This document shows, one piece after another, positions 6,864 to 15,679 of a stretch of 64,000 nt of DNA (positions are counted from its first letter, which is position 1; each line of letters begins with the position of its first letter). Origin of the DNA: Adlercreutzia sp. ZJ176 (GTDB lineage: Bacteria > Actinomycetota > Coriobacteriia > Coriobacteriales > Eggerthellaceae); assembly GCF_011038975.1 (NCBI RefSeq), contig NZ_JAAKEC010000001.1, positions 153,814 to 217,813 on the forward strand, read 5' to 3'. The position numbers and the translations under genes are program-made. The notes under the pieces are model-generated. The model worked only from the letters and a program-made list of their open reading frames with translations, ran no database searches and had not been told where the DNA came from.

Positions 6864-8828
6864 ATGGGTCTTACACGTCAGCAATTCGTCATGGTGGCCG
6901 TGCTGCTCTCCGGCACTCTGCTCGCCGTGCTCAACCAGACGCTGCTCTCGCCTGCGCTGCCCGCCATCATGGCGAGCCTGCAGGTCGACGCCACCACGAT
7001 CCAGTGGCTCACCTCGGGGTACTCCCTGGTGGAAGCCGTCATCATCCCGCTTTCCGCGTTCCTGATCGGGCGCTTCACCACGCGCCAGCTGTTCATCACC
7101 GGCTTCGCCATATTCACCGCCGGCAGCCTTCTGGCCGCGCTCGCGCCCGCGTTCCCGTTCCTGCTGGCGGGCCGCGTGCTGCAGGCCGCGTGCACGGGCA
7201 TGGTCATGCCCATGGTGTTCACGGTGATCCTGCTGGTGTTCCCGCGCGAGAAGCGCGGCAGCGCCATGGGCGTCATCGGGCTCATCATCGGGTTCGCGCC
7301 CGCCATCGGCCCGTCGGTGTCCGGCCTGCTCGTTGACTCGGTGGGCTGGCGTGCGCTGTTCGTCATCGTCACCGCGCTGTCGGCGCTCGTGCTCGCGGCG
7401 TCGGCGCTCGTGCTGAAGAACTACGGTGATTTCGAGCGCACCACCTTCGACAAGCTCTCCGTGATGCTGAGCTCAGTGGGCCTCGTGTGCCTGCTCTACG
7501 GCCTGTCCACGTTCGCCTCGAGCAGCAACATGGCCGTCACCGGCGGGCTCATCGCGGCGGGCATCGTGCTCATGGCGCTCTACATCCGCCGCCAGCTGCG
7601 CCTCGAGGTGCCCATGCTGAAAGTGTCCATCCTGAAGGCGCGCCCGTACGCCACCGCCGTGTGCACGATCGTCATCATCCAGGCGGCGCTCATGGGCACG
7701 GGCGTCATCACGCCGCTCTACATCCAGGGCGTGCTCGGGCAGAGCGCCACCATGTCAGGCGTGGCCATGCTGCCCGGCGCAGTGATCGGCGCGTTTCTGG
7801 GCCTGGTCGCCGGCCGCCTGTTCGACCGCTACGGCGTGCGCCGCGTGGTCATCCCCGGCGGCATCGTCATGCTGGCGGGCGCGGCGGGGCTCGTGCTTCT
7901 GGGCATGAACACGTCCATCGTGATGGTAACGACCGTTTACACGGTGCTCACCATGGGCCTGCAGTTCATCATGACGCCGCTGAACACGTGGGGCCTGAAC
8001 TCGCTTGACAACTCCGTGATCCAGCACACGCAGGGCCTGTCGAACACGCTCAACCAGATCGCAGCGTCGTTCGGCACGGCCATGCTGGTATCGGTGTCGG
8101 CGCTCGGGTCGTCGTTCGCGGCGAGCGCGGGCGCTGCGGGCATCGAGCAGTCGTTCGCCGGCACCCACCTGGCGTTCTGCACCACGAGCGCGCTTCTGGT
8201 GGTGGCACTCGTGGTCATCGTGGCGCTCGTGCGCGACAAGGCGCCGGCGCGCGCGGCGCGCGCCGAGGACGCGAAGGCGAAGGCAGGCGAAGGCGTGGAA
8301 GCGAACGCCGCGGCGGGCAGCGGGGCCACGGCCTCCGCGACAGCCGCAGACTCCGACGACGTGCGCGTGCGCGACGCCATGAACCTGCACCCGGTCTACG
8401 TGTCGGCGAACGCGACCATGCGCGACGTGGTGCTGCTGATGGCCGAGACGGACACGAGCGGCGTGCCCGTGGTCGACGAGGACTACGTGGTGGTGGGCTT
8501 CGTCACCGACGGCGATGTGGCTCAGTACCTGGGCAAGAATGACATGGCGATGTTCGACGCGTCGCTCAACCTCTACCACGCCGTCGACGACGGCAGGATC
8601 CAGGAGCGTCTGAGCAACCTGCTCGACCTCAACGTGATGAAGATCGCCACGAGGCGCGTGCTGTCGACCACCCCCGACGCGCGCATCGACGAAGCCTGCC
8701 ACATCCTGGCCACCAAGCGCATCAAGAAGATGCCCGTGGTGAACGCCGAGGGCAAGCTGGTCGGCGCGCTCAGCCGCCGCAACATCATCCACGCCATAGC
8801 TGCCGGCGAGCAGGCCAAGCAGCGCTAG
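6864..8828 (+). CDS. MFS (DHA2-like) transporter fused to a CBS-domain pair
   Basis: A 654-aa protein. Residues ~1-455 are a major facilitator transporter of the drug:H+ antiporter (DHA2/EmrB-like) type: about 14 hydrophobic segments, opening VLNQTLLSPALPAIM and WLTSGYSLVEAV, and the loop motif GRLFDRYGVRR. After an Ala/Glu-rich linker (~460-500) come two CBS motifs (VRDAMNLHPVYVSANATM... and RVLSTTPDARIDEA...KKMPVVNAEGKLVGAL). CBS pairs sense adenine nucleotides in other transporters, so energy-state gating of efflux is plausible but inferred. The ATG at 6864 follows AAGGAGCATATCAG. Confidence 0.9.
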   Translation: MGLTRQQFVMVAVLLSGTLLAVLNQTLLSPALPAIMASLQVDATTIQWLTSGYSLVEAVIIPLSAFLIGRFTTRQLFITGFAIFTAGSLLAALAPAFPFLLAGRVLQAACTGMVMPMVFTVILLVFPREKRGSAMGVIGLIIGFAPAIGPSVSGLLVDSVGWRALFVIVTALSALVLAASALVLKNYGDFERTTFDKLSVMLSSVGLVCLLYGLSTFASSSNMAVTGGLIAAGIVLMALYIRRQLRLEVPMLKVSILKARPYATAVCTIVIIQAALMGTGVITPLYIQGVLGQSATMSGVAMLPGAVIGAFLGLVAGRLFDRYGVRRVVIPGGIVMLAGAAGLVLLGMNTSIVMVTTVYTVLTMGLQFIMTPLNTWGLNSLDNSVIQHTQGLSNTLNQIAASFGTAMLVSVSALGSSFAASAGAAGIEQSFAGTHLAFCTTSALLVVALVVIVALVRDKAPARAARAEDAKAKAGEGVEANAAAGSGATASATAADSDDVRVRDAMNLHPVYVSANATMRDVVLLMAETDTSGVPVVDEDYVVVGFVTDGDVAQYLGKNDMAMFDASLNLYHAVDDGRIQERLSNLLDLNVMKIATRRVLSTTPDARIDEACHILATKRIKKMPVVNAEGKLVGALSRRNIIHAIAAGEQAKQR

Positions 8829-8917
8829 TGCGCGTGGCGGCCGCGCGACGGCGGGCTGTCCGCGCAGGTCGCGTTGGCTGTGCTGATCGCGTTGGGTTAC
8901 CGAGCTAGAAGCTTGGG

Positions 8918-9937
8918 TTAGCGCGCGTGGCGGCCGCGCCCTCCGGCGGGAGCCGGCTGCTGCTTGGCAGGGGCCGGCTGAGCAACGGCGGGCTGGGCGC
9001 CTGCCTGCGCGCCTGCGCCTGCCTGCGCGCGCGCAGCGGGCCGTGCGACGGCGGGCTGGGCGCTACCAGCAGCCTGCTGGGCGGCGGTGGGCTGAGCGGT
9101 GGCTGCCTGCGCGCGCGCCTGGCGGCGGGCCGCTATGCGCTGCTGGCGAGCAGCGCGCTCAGCTGCGCGGCGCGCCTCCTCCTTTGCACGCGCCGCGCGC
9201 TCGGCAGCGACGGCGTCGAAGCTTTCGCGCACGGCAGAGACCGCCTGCTGGGCTTGCGGGCTCGGCTCGGGAACGCGCTGCTTGCGCGCAGCGGGCTTCG
9301 CCCCCTTGTCAGCGCCGCGCGGAATCGCGGACTCCTTGCGACGCGAGCGGGAGCGCGCCGGCTCGGCCGCGGAAGTCACACGCTGCGGCTCGGCCGTACG
9401 CTGCGGCTCCTTCGCGACGCGCTGCCGCGCCTGCTGCTGAGCCTGCACAGGAGGATTCGGCTGGGGTGACGGCGCCTGGGGCCGGGCAGGCTGCGCCCCA
9501 GATGCAACGGGCTGCGCCTGGGACCGGGCGGGCTGCGCCGCCTGCTGCGGCATCTGCCCCGCAGGCCGCTGCCCTTGCGGGCGCGCGCCGTCCTGCGGGC
9601 GTCCCGCCGCGCCAGCGCCTGCGGGCCGCTGTCCCTGCGCCACCGGCTGCTGCTTGCCGACAGGCTGCCCTTGCGGCCGCCCTTGCGCGCCGCCCTGCGG
9701 CCTTTGGGCCCTGCCCCTTCCGCGCGGCGCGCCGTAGCCGCGGGCCGCCACGTTGCGGCGCCCGATCACCATCTGCATCTCGGCCACCTTGCGCCGCTCG
9801 GCCTCGAGGCCGTCGACCACGCCGCGCATGCGGCGGTCGAGCGTGATGATCCAGACCACCAGCAGCACGATGGCGACGGCAAGCACCGCGAGGCCCAAGG
9901 CCACCAGCGCAACCGGAGATGAGATGACTTCAGCCAA
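8918..9937 (-). CDS. Membrane-anchored Gln/Pro/Ala-rich protein
   Basis: A 339-aa protein with one N-terminal transmembrane segment (VALVALGLAVLAVAIVLLVV), a short basic helical stretch (LDRRMRGVVDGLEAERRKVAEM), and then a very long low-complexity tail of Q, P, A, R and G ending GGRGRHAR. The TTG at 9937 has GGGAG nine bases upstream; no ATG exists nearby. A family assignment is not possible. It faces the MFS gene tail to tail; a copy of its 3' end (GCGCGTGGCGGCCGCGC) is present just after the MFS stop (8830-8846), suggesting local duplication. It could be a cell-envelope or division-associated scaffold (speculative). Confidence 0.6.
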   Translation of the reverse strand: MAEVISSPVALVALGLAVLAVAIVLLVVWIITLDRRMRGVVDGLEAERRKVAEMQMVIGRRNVAARGYGAPRGRGRAQRPQGGAQGRPQGQPVGKQQPVAQGQRPAGAGAAGRPQDGARPQGQRPAGQMPQQAAQPARSQAQPVASGAQPARPQAPSPQPNPPVQAQQQARQRVAKEPQRTAEPQRVTSAAEPARSRSRRKESAIPRGADKGAKPAARKQRVPEPSPQAQQAVSAVRESFDAVAAERAARAKEEARRAAERAARQQRIAARRQARAQAATAQPTAAQQAAGSAQPAVARPAARAQAGAGAQAGAQPAVAQPAPAKQQPAPAGGRGRHAR

Positions 9938-10074
9938 GCGAATCGCTCCCTGATGAGAATCGAGGCCAACCAGCAAACCTGCAGACGAAACTGCCTTCGA
10001 TCATACCGAAGAGCGCGGAACTTGTCCACGGCCGCGCCCTCCTTCGGCAACCTTGCGGCAGCCTTTCGGCACGA

Positions 10075-11409
10075 TCACGAAATCGGGTCGATCGCCTTCA
10101 CCGCGCAGTCGGGGAAGCGCAGGGTGACGGTGGTTCCACGCCCGAGCTCGCTCTCCACGCGCATGTCGGCGCGCTCGCCGAAGAAGCCCTTCATGCGGTC
10201 GTGCACGTTCTTCACGGCGATGCCCATACCCGTAGACGACTCGGGGTGCATGATGTTGTTGCATGTCTGCTCGTCCATGCCCACGCCGTCGTCAGACACG
10301 CTGACCACCACGTCATCGCCGTCGACCTCGGCCAGAATGGAGATGATGAGCTTGCCCTCCGACGGCATGGCGTGGCGCACCGCGTTCTCGACGAGCGGCT
10401 GGAGAATGAACGGCGGCACCATCATGTCCTGCAGTTCGGGGCCCGCGCCCACGCAGAGGCCCACGCGGTCCTCGCCGAAGCGCGCCACCTCGAACGAGAA
10501 GTAGCGCATGGTCTGCTCGATCTCGCGCGAGAGCATGATGCGCTCGGAGGAGTCCTCCAGCGTGCGGCGGTAGAACACCGCGAACTCGCGCAGCAGCGTG
10601 CGGGCCTTCATGGGGTCGGTGCGAATGAGCGAGGCGATGGTGTTGATGGTGTTGAACAAAAAGTGCGGGTTGATCTGGCTTTGAAGCATCTTGAGCTCCA
10701 TGGCGGTGGCCAGCTTGCGCTGGTTCTCCATCTCGGCCGCCGCCATCTGCGTGGACAGCAGCCGCCCGAAGCCCTGCGCGATGGACTTCTGCGTCTCGGT
10801 GATCTTCTTCGCGCTGCGGTAGTAGAACTTCAGCGTGCCCTCGACGTTGGAGCCCACGCGCAGAGGAACGATGATGGCGGCCTTGATGGTGCTGGCGCCC
10901 TCCGGGAAGCCGATCTCCTCGGCGCTGTAGAGCACGCGCGCCACGCCGTCGGCGATGGTGTCATGCGTGGCCTGCGTGCGGATGTCGGCGCCGGCGGGGT
11001 TCTCCGCCTCCTGGAAGCCGACGTACCCGAGGATCTTCTCCTTGTCGGTGATGGCCACGGCGATGGCCGCGGTGTTCGGCAGCAGAAGCTCGCAGATGTC
11101 CTGCGCCGACTGCTGGTTGAGCCCGTCCTGCATGAGGTCGAGCGTGGCGCTCGAGAGCTGCAGCATGGCGTCGGACTGGTGCGCGCGCACCGAGTCAGGA
11201 TCGCTGAGCAGGCGCATCACGATGACGAGCGAGAGCGTGAAGATCACGCCCGCCACGATGACGGTAGGCACGCTCACCGTGGGCGACATGAGCGCCCCCA
11301 CCATGACGAGAGCGGCGAGGGCGGCGATGGTCAGGGCGAGCATCTCGAGGTTGAAGAACCGCGGGGCCATGCGCCTGTTGTTTTTCTTGGTGTCGATGAT
11401 CTCTTGCAT
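10075..11409 (-). CDS. LytS/YpdA-type sensor histidine kinase, orphan
   Basis: A 444-aa kinase with two N-terminal membrane segments, a GAF-like domain (residues ~100-220) and a His_kinase (PF06580) core with the phospho-acceptor in QSQINPHFLFNTINT. The HATPase shows the N box (ILQPLVENAVRHAM), DDGVGM and GMGIAVKNVHDRM. The ATG at 11409 is chosen because a TATACT -10 element ends nine bases upstream, which fits a leaderless transcript; a GTG at 11439 lacks a ribosome site. No LytTR or other response regulator is adjacent. The family usually senses cell-wall state or extracellular metabolites; the signal here is unknown. Confidence 0.87.
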   Translation of the reverse strand: MQEIIDTKKNNRRMAPRFFNLEMLALTIAALAALVMVGALMSPTVSVPTVIVAGVIFTLSLVIVMRLLSDPDSVRAHQSDAMLQLSSATLDLMQDGLNQQSAQDICELLLPNTAAIAVAITDKEKILGYVGFQEAENPAGADIRTQATHDTIADGVARVLYSAEEIGFPEGASTIKAAIIVPLRVGSNVEGTLKFYYRSAKKITETQKSIAQGFGRLLSTQMAAAEMENQRKLATAMELKMLQSQINPHFLFNTINTIASLIRTDPMKARTLLREFAVFYRRTLEDSSERIMLSREIEQTMRYFSFEVARFGEDRVGLCVGAGPELQDMMVPPFILQPLVENAVRHAMPSEGKLIISILAEVDGDDVVVSVSDDGVGMDEQTCNNIMHPESSTGMGIAVKNVHDRMKGFFGERADMRVESELGRGTTVTLRFPDCAVKAIDPIS

Positions 11410-11418
11410 AATGCGCTT

Positions 11419-11424
11419 AGTATA
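11419..11424 (-). promoter_or_regulatory. -10 element of LytS-type kinase
   Basis: TATACT on the minus strand sits nine bases before the ATG at 11409. No good -35 and no Shine-Dalgarno sequence are seen, consistent with transcription starting at or next to the start codon. Confidence 0.5.
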
Positions 11425-11466
11425 CCAGCTAACTTTCACGTAGGGAGCGGGCAGGCCCCGTGCGGC

Positions 11467-12408
11467 TCAGATGACGCCGGCCTGGTCCACCACGAGGAGG
11501 GCGGCGGCCACCAGGAGGAAGCAGCCGAAGGCGAGGCGAAGCGCCCGCTCGGGAATCTTCGTGATGTAGCGCGCGCTGAGGGCGGCGCCGGGGATGGAGC
11601 CGCAGGCGATCGCGATGCCGGCGATCCAGTCGACGTTGCCGAGCATGCCCTGGTAGACCACGCCGGGAACGGCCAGGATCATCACGGAGATGAGCGACGT
11701 GCCCGAGGTGAGGCGCATGGGCAGGCCCACGAACGTCACGAGCATGGGCACGATGAGGAACCCGCCGCCGAGGCCCACGTACCCCGAGGCCACGCCCGCC
11801 ACCATCCCGATGAGGAAGGTGAGGACGACCTGGCGCGTGGTGACGCGCGGAAGGGCGGAGGCTGCGGAGGGTGCGGGGGCGTTTGCGGCTGCGGGGGCGG
11901 GCGCGGACGTGGATGCGGGCGCGGAGGCAGCTGCGGGGGCGGATGCGGGCTTGGAGCTCGCCGCCTTGGCCGCCGCCGCAGCCCCGGGCTCGGCCGCCGC
12001 CTCGGGCGCGCCGCTCCCCCTCCCCGCCTTCGGCGCGGCGAGGGCCTTCTGCAGCATGGTGATGGCCGAGTACGCGATCACGCAGGCAGCCGCCACCATG
12101 ATCATCCAGTCCTCCGAGCGCGTGGCCAGCCACACGCCCACCGGCGAGGTGAGCGCGCCGCCCACACCCGCCGCCACGCCGAGCTTCGGCAGGCAGGTCT
12201 TGTGGCGCACGTGCGTGATCGCGCCCGACACGCTGGTGGGGATGATGGTGAACATCGAGGTCGCCGTGCTCACGATGGGCTCGAGCGCGTACCCCAGCTT
12301 GAGGACCGGCACCAGTATCGTGCCGCCGCCGATGCCGAGCAGGCCCGACAGCACCCCTACGAAGAGACCCACGGCCAGCGAAGCAGCTATCATGCCGAGC
12401 TCGTCCAC
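11467..12408 (-). CDS. TSUP (TauE/SafE) family membrane permease
   Basis: A 313-aa protein in two homologous membrane halves, each with the TSUP glycine motif (LLGIGGGTILVP near residue 25; YVGLGGGFLIVP near residue 220). The halves are separated by an unusually long, Ala/Pro/Ser-rich linker (~residues 130-185). The family moves small sulfur- or carbon-containing anions. It starts at GTG 12408 with GGGGAG upstream, 15 bp after the glycosyltransferase-like gene stop, so the two are probably co-transcribed. Substrate not predictable. Confidence 0.87.
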   Translation of the reverse strand: MDELGMIAASLAVGLFVGVLSGLLGIGGGTILVPVLKLGYALEPIVSTATSMFTIIPTSVSGAITHVRHKTCLPKLGVAAGVGGALTSPVGVWLATRSEDWMIMVAAACVIAYSAITMLQKALAAPKAGRGSGAPEAAAEPGAAAAAKAASSKPASAPAAASAPASTSAPAPAAANAPAPSAASALPRVTTRQVVLTFLIGMVAGVASGYVGLGGGFLIVPMLVTFVGLPMRLTSGTSLISVMILAVPGVVYQGMLGNVDWIAGIAIACGSIPGAALSARYITKIPERALRLAFGCFLLVAAALLVVDQAGVI

Positions 12409-12423
12409 CGTCTCCCCGCCTTC

Positions 12424-13794
12424 CTATTCCGCGATGTTCAGGCGGATCTCGCAGGTGAGGCCCGGGTCGACCGACGTCGACGGGGCCGCCACCGGCGCGC
12501 CCGCGCCCGCTCCCGCGCCGCCAGCCGCGCCGCCGCCCGCAGCCGCGCCGCCAGCCGCGCCGCCGCCTCCGGCGTCCCCGCCCGCGCCGCCCACGGGCTC
12601 CATCAGGCACGAGCGCACGAGCGCCGTGGTGAGCATCTGGTCGGAGTCGAGGCGCGCCATGGCCTCGGGCCACACGTACTGGAACTCGAAGTACTTGGCG
12701 CAGTTCGCCTCCGCGTAAGCCGACGCCTCGCCGGTAGCCGCCTTCGCCGCGCGCCGATACGCGCGCTTGTCGGGCCGGGCGAGGCTGCGCAGCAGCGCCG
12801 TGAGGCGGATGCGCCGCGTGAGGCCCGGCTCCAGGAACGGCCCCGGGTACGGCTCGAGCGAGGCGGGCTTGACCTGCTGCAGGTCGATGAGCGCGCGCGA
12901 GTACTCGAGCTTGCGGTACTCGTAGATCCAGCGGAAGATGTCCTGGCGGAAGCGGTCGCCTTCGCTCTGCGTTTCCGGCGGGAGGTGGCGCAGCACCCAG
13001 CGGTTGTCGAACCAGATGTCCGAGCCGTACATGCGCAGGTTGAGCATGTAGTCGAGGTCCTCGCCGCGCGTGATCCACGGGTCGAAAGCCAGCCGCTTGA
13101 AGGCCTCCTTGTGGATGGCCAGACAGCCGCCGCACACGTGGTTCGAGCGCGACAGACGCGGGCCCTGCATGGCGCGCGAGATCCACGCGTTGAACGCGCG
13201 ACCCTGCTGCCAGAAGCGGTTGTACCACTTGTCCTCCCACTTCGAGAGGTATGACCCCTGGTCGTTGAGGTAGTAGCCCGTCTTCGCCAAGATGGGGATG
13301 CCCTTCTTCGTCAGCTTGCCCAAGCCGTACATGGCGTTCTTGAGGAAGGCGGGGTCGTCGATCACCTCGTCGTCGTCGAGGAACACCACCGCGTCGAAGC
13401 CGAGCGTGATGGCGACCACGAGCCCCAGGTTGCGGACAGCGCTGTAGCCGCGCAGGCCCACCTCGTCCTCGAGCCGCCCGATGTTGAGCTGCTCCATGCG
13501 CTGGCGCACGAGCGCGAGCTCAGCCGCGCCGATCACGAGCACGCTCAAGCGGGGGTGCGACGCGGCGACGGCGCGGACCTTCTCCGCCGCCTGGTTCTCA
13601 AGCCCTGCGTCGGCCGCCACCAGCACCACCACGAGCCCGACGCCTTCCACCCCCTCGAGCGAGGCGAGGCAGCGTCCCAGCTCGCCGGACTGCGTGATGG
13701 CGGTGGTGTGGTCGTAGCTGCCCACCACCTCGCGGCTCTCGCGGCGACGGCGCGTGGCCGATATGTACGTCGGAATGATAACGACTGGCTTCAT
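12424..13794 (-). CDS. GT2-like glycosyltransferase
   Basis: A 456-aa protein with a GT-A-like opening (MKPVVIIPTYISA), a nucleotide-sugar/metal motif FDAVVFLDDDEV (residue ~135) and an ED-type motif (TRGEDLDYMLNLRMYG). The acceptor-side region is WGQQ-type, rich in Trp/Tyr/Phe. Near the C-terminus a pure Gly/Ala tract of about 35 residues is inserted before a conserved ending (LTCEIRLNIAE). It lies between rsgA and the TSUP permease, all on the minus strand. Acceptor unknown; a surface polysaccharide or glycoconjugate role is the general expectation for the family. Confidence 0.75.
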   Translation of the reverse strand: MKPVVIIPTYISATRRRRESREVVGSYDHTTAITQSGELGRCLASLEGVEGVGLVVVLVAADAGLENQAAEKVRAVAASHPRLSVLVIGAAELALVRQRMEQLNIGRLEDEVGLRGYSAVRNLGLVVAITLGFDAVVFLDDDEVIDDPAFLKNAMYGLGKLTKKGIPILAKTGYYLNDQGSYLSKWEDKWYNRFWQQGRAFNAWISRAMQGPRLSRSNHVCGGCLAIHKEAFKRLAFDPWITRGEDLDYMLNLRMYGSDIWFDNRWVLRHLPPETQSEGDRFRQDIFRWIYEYRKLEYSRALIDLQQVKPASLEPYPGPFLEPGLTRRIRLTALLRSLARPDKRAYRRAAKAATGEASAYAEANCAKYFEFQYVWPEAMARLDSDQMLTTALVRSCLMEPVGGAGGDAGGGGAAGGAAAGGGAAGGAGAGAGAPVAAPSTSVDPGLTCEIRLNIAE

Positions 13795-13961
13795 GCGTTC
13801 CCTCTATCTGCTCGCTGCTTACTGCTGCTGACTGACTCTGCCTATCCCTGTCCGATCTGCCTTCTGCTTCTGCCCTCTAGCCGCCCTTCGGCGTCGGCTG
13901 CCTTTCGGCGTCGACCGCCCTTCGGCCCGGTCCGCTTCCCTACTCACGTCCGCGGGACGCG

Positions 13962-15011
13962 CTACCGCTTGCCCTTCCCGCGGCGGCTGGCGGAGGCGGG
14001 CCTCCCCCGGCCGCGCGGCGCGCGCTTGGCGGCGGGCGTCTGCTCGCGCTGCATCCAGCGCGCCTGCTCGCGGCGCTCCTTCATGGCCGCCGTCTCCGAG
14101 CGCAGCGCCTGGTAGGACGCGAATCGCTCGGCGGGCACGTCGCCGGCCTCCACGGCGGCGCGCACCGCGCAGCCCGGCTCGCGCTCGTGCTTGCAGTCGC
14201 GGAAGCGGCAGTCGCGCGCGATGAGCTCGATATCGGCGAAGGCCGCCTCGATTCCCGCGTCGGCGTCCCACAGCCCCAGCCCCCGCACGCCGGGCATGTC
14301 CACCACGCGCCCGCCGCCGGGCACGTCGAGCATCTCGCGGCTCACCGTGGTGTGGCGGCCCTTGCCGTCGCCTTCGCGCACCTGCGCCGTCTCCTGCACA
14401 TGCTCGCCCAGAAGCAGGTTGACCAGGCTCGACTTGCCCACGCCCGAGCGCCCGACGAGCACCGTGGTGGTGCCCGCGGGAAGGAGCGCGCGCACAGCCT
14501 CCACCGAGGCGGGGTCGTTGGCCGACACCACGAGCGTCTTCACGTCGGGGCCGGCAAGTGCGCGCACCTGGGCGCGCACGGAGTCGATCTGCGACTCGTC
14601 CTGCGCGAGGTCGGCCTTCGTGAGCACCACGGTCACCTCGGCTCCGGTCTCGTACGCCAGCACGAGCTCGCGCTCGAGGCGGCGCATGTTCACCTCGGCG
14701 AGCGGCTGGACCACCACCACGCGGTCGAAGTTGGCGGCGAGCACCTGCGGGAGCGCGCGCTCGGTGGGGTCCTTCCGCACAAAGGCGCGCGTGCGCGGGA
14801 AGATCTCCTCGATGAGCGCCTTGTCGTGCGCGCTCGGCAGGCGCACGCCCACCTTGTCGCCGATGGCCGCGCGCTCGGCGGCGCCCTTCAGGAGCGCGGT
14901 GGCGTGCTCGCAGCGCAGAAGCTCGCCGCTCTCAAGCCTGACCAGCGGGAACCCGCGGTCGAGCTTGATGACCTCGCCACGCGCGAACGTGGTTTCGCAA
15001 CAGCCCTCCAT
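13962..15011 (-). CDS. rsgA: Small ribosomal subunit biogenesis GTPase RsgA
   Basis: A 349-aa circularly permuted GTPase that releases late 30S assembly factors. The order of motifs is diagnostic: G4 (LTKADL) precedes G1 (GRSGVGKSSLVNLL) and G3 (DMPGVRGL). The C-terminal zinc module CRFRDCKHEREPGC is intact. An N-terminal OB fold is followed by an Arg/Lys-rich tail. The ATG at 15011 shares one base with the stop of the upstream membrane protein, indicating translational coupling; GAGGGAG lies upstream. The 167 bp downstream contain three GCCNTTCGGCGTCG-like repeats and no gene. Confidence 0.95.
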   Translation of the reverse strand: MEGCCETTFARGEVIKLDRGFPLVRLESGELLRCEHATALLKGAAERAAIGDKVGVRLPSAHDKALIEEIFPRTRAFVRKDPTERALPQVLAANFDRVVVVQPLAEVNMRRLERELVLAYETGAEVTVVLTKADLAQDESQIDSVRAQVRALAGPDVKTLVVSANDPASVEAVRALLPAGTTTVLVGRSGVGKSSLVNLLLGEHVQETAQVREGDGKGRHTTVSREMLDVPGGGRVVDMPGVRGLGLWDADAGIEAAFADIELIARDCRFRDCKHEREPGCAVRAAVEAGDVPAERFASYQALRSETAAMKERREQARWMQREQTPAAKRAPRGRGRPASASRRGKGKR

Positions 15012-15679
15012 CAGCGGCGACTCTCCCTCATGTGGCGGAACACCAAGACGAGCGCGAGACCCGCCAGCACCAGCAGGACGCCGGGAACGAACCGCAGCGC
15101 GTCGGGCGCCTCGCGCACCGCAGCGCCCTTCGACACGAGCGAGACGTGGCTGGCGTGCAGGTCGGAGAGGCCCGCGTGGTCGGGGCACGACAGGTTGAAC
15201 GTCCCGCGCACCTGCAGCACCGTGCCGCGCTTGCCGTAGGCGCCGTACGTGTCGATGACCGAGGTGGCGGCCAGGGTGGTGAGCACCGGCACCTCGGCGA
15301 ACGAGCCGTCGGTGGCCTCGAGCGTGATCCAGCAGTGGTCGAAGTCGAGCTCGGCGTTGATGCGATCGCCCACCACCTCGCCGGTGACCTGCACGGTCTG
15401 GCCGTCGAGGTAGGAGTCGGCCGTCTCGAGCTCGGAGATCGAGGTGTCGTAGATGAACGAGCTGTCGGGCAGCTGCTGGGGGTTCACCTGGTTGCTCGGG
15501 TCGGGGCCCTCCTCAGCCCACGCCGCCGGCACCGCCACCAGAGCCGCGAGCGCCAGAGCGCACGCCAGGGCAAACGCAAGGGCGAAAGCGCGCGCAGAGG
15601 CGAGCGAGCGTGCGGGAGCGAAAACGTATGCAAGCGCCCGAATGCGCGCGAAAGCGGACATGCGCGTTTTCCCCATCAT
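15011..15679 (-). CDS. OB-fold-like envelope protein in trk operon
   Basis: A 222-aa protein with an N-terminal signal/membrane segment ending near VPAAWAEEG, a ~120-residue domain that resembles OB folds of the tRNA_anti/CcmE kind (GQTVQVTGEVVGDRI... GTVLQVRGTFN), and a C-terminal membrane anchor (VPGVLLVLAGLALVLVF) with an Arg-rich tail. The ATG at 15679 overlaps the trkH stop in ATGA, so it is coupled to potassium-channel translation. Function is unknown; a role as a periplasm-side accessory of TrkH is an inference from coupling only. Confidence 0.75.
   Translation of the reverse strand: MMGKTRMSAFARIRALAYVFAPARSLASARAFALAFALACALALAALVAVPAAWAEEGPDPSNQVNPQQLPDSSFIYDTSISELETADSYLDGQTVQVTGEVVGDRINAELDFDHCWITLEATDGSFAEVPVLTTLAATSVIDTYGAYGKRGTVLQVRGTFNLSCPDHAGLSDLHASHVSLVSKGAAVREAPDALRFVPGVLLVLAGLALVLVFRHMRESRR

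Noticed and set aside
10201..13254. Very long plus-strand reading frame (about 1,000 codons) opposite the kinase, TSUP and GT2-like genes
   Set aside because: Composition is His/Arg/Gly-rich as expected for an antisense frame in high-GC DNA, there is no ribosome site, and the opposite strand has clear conserved domains.
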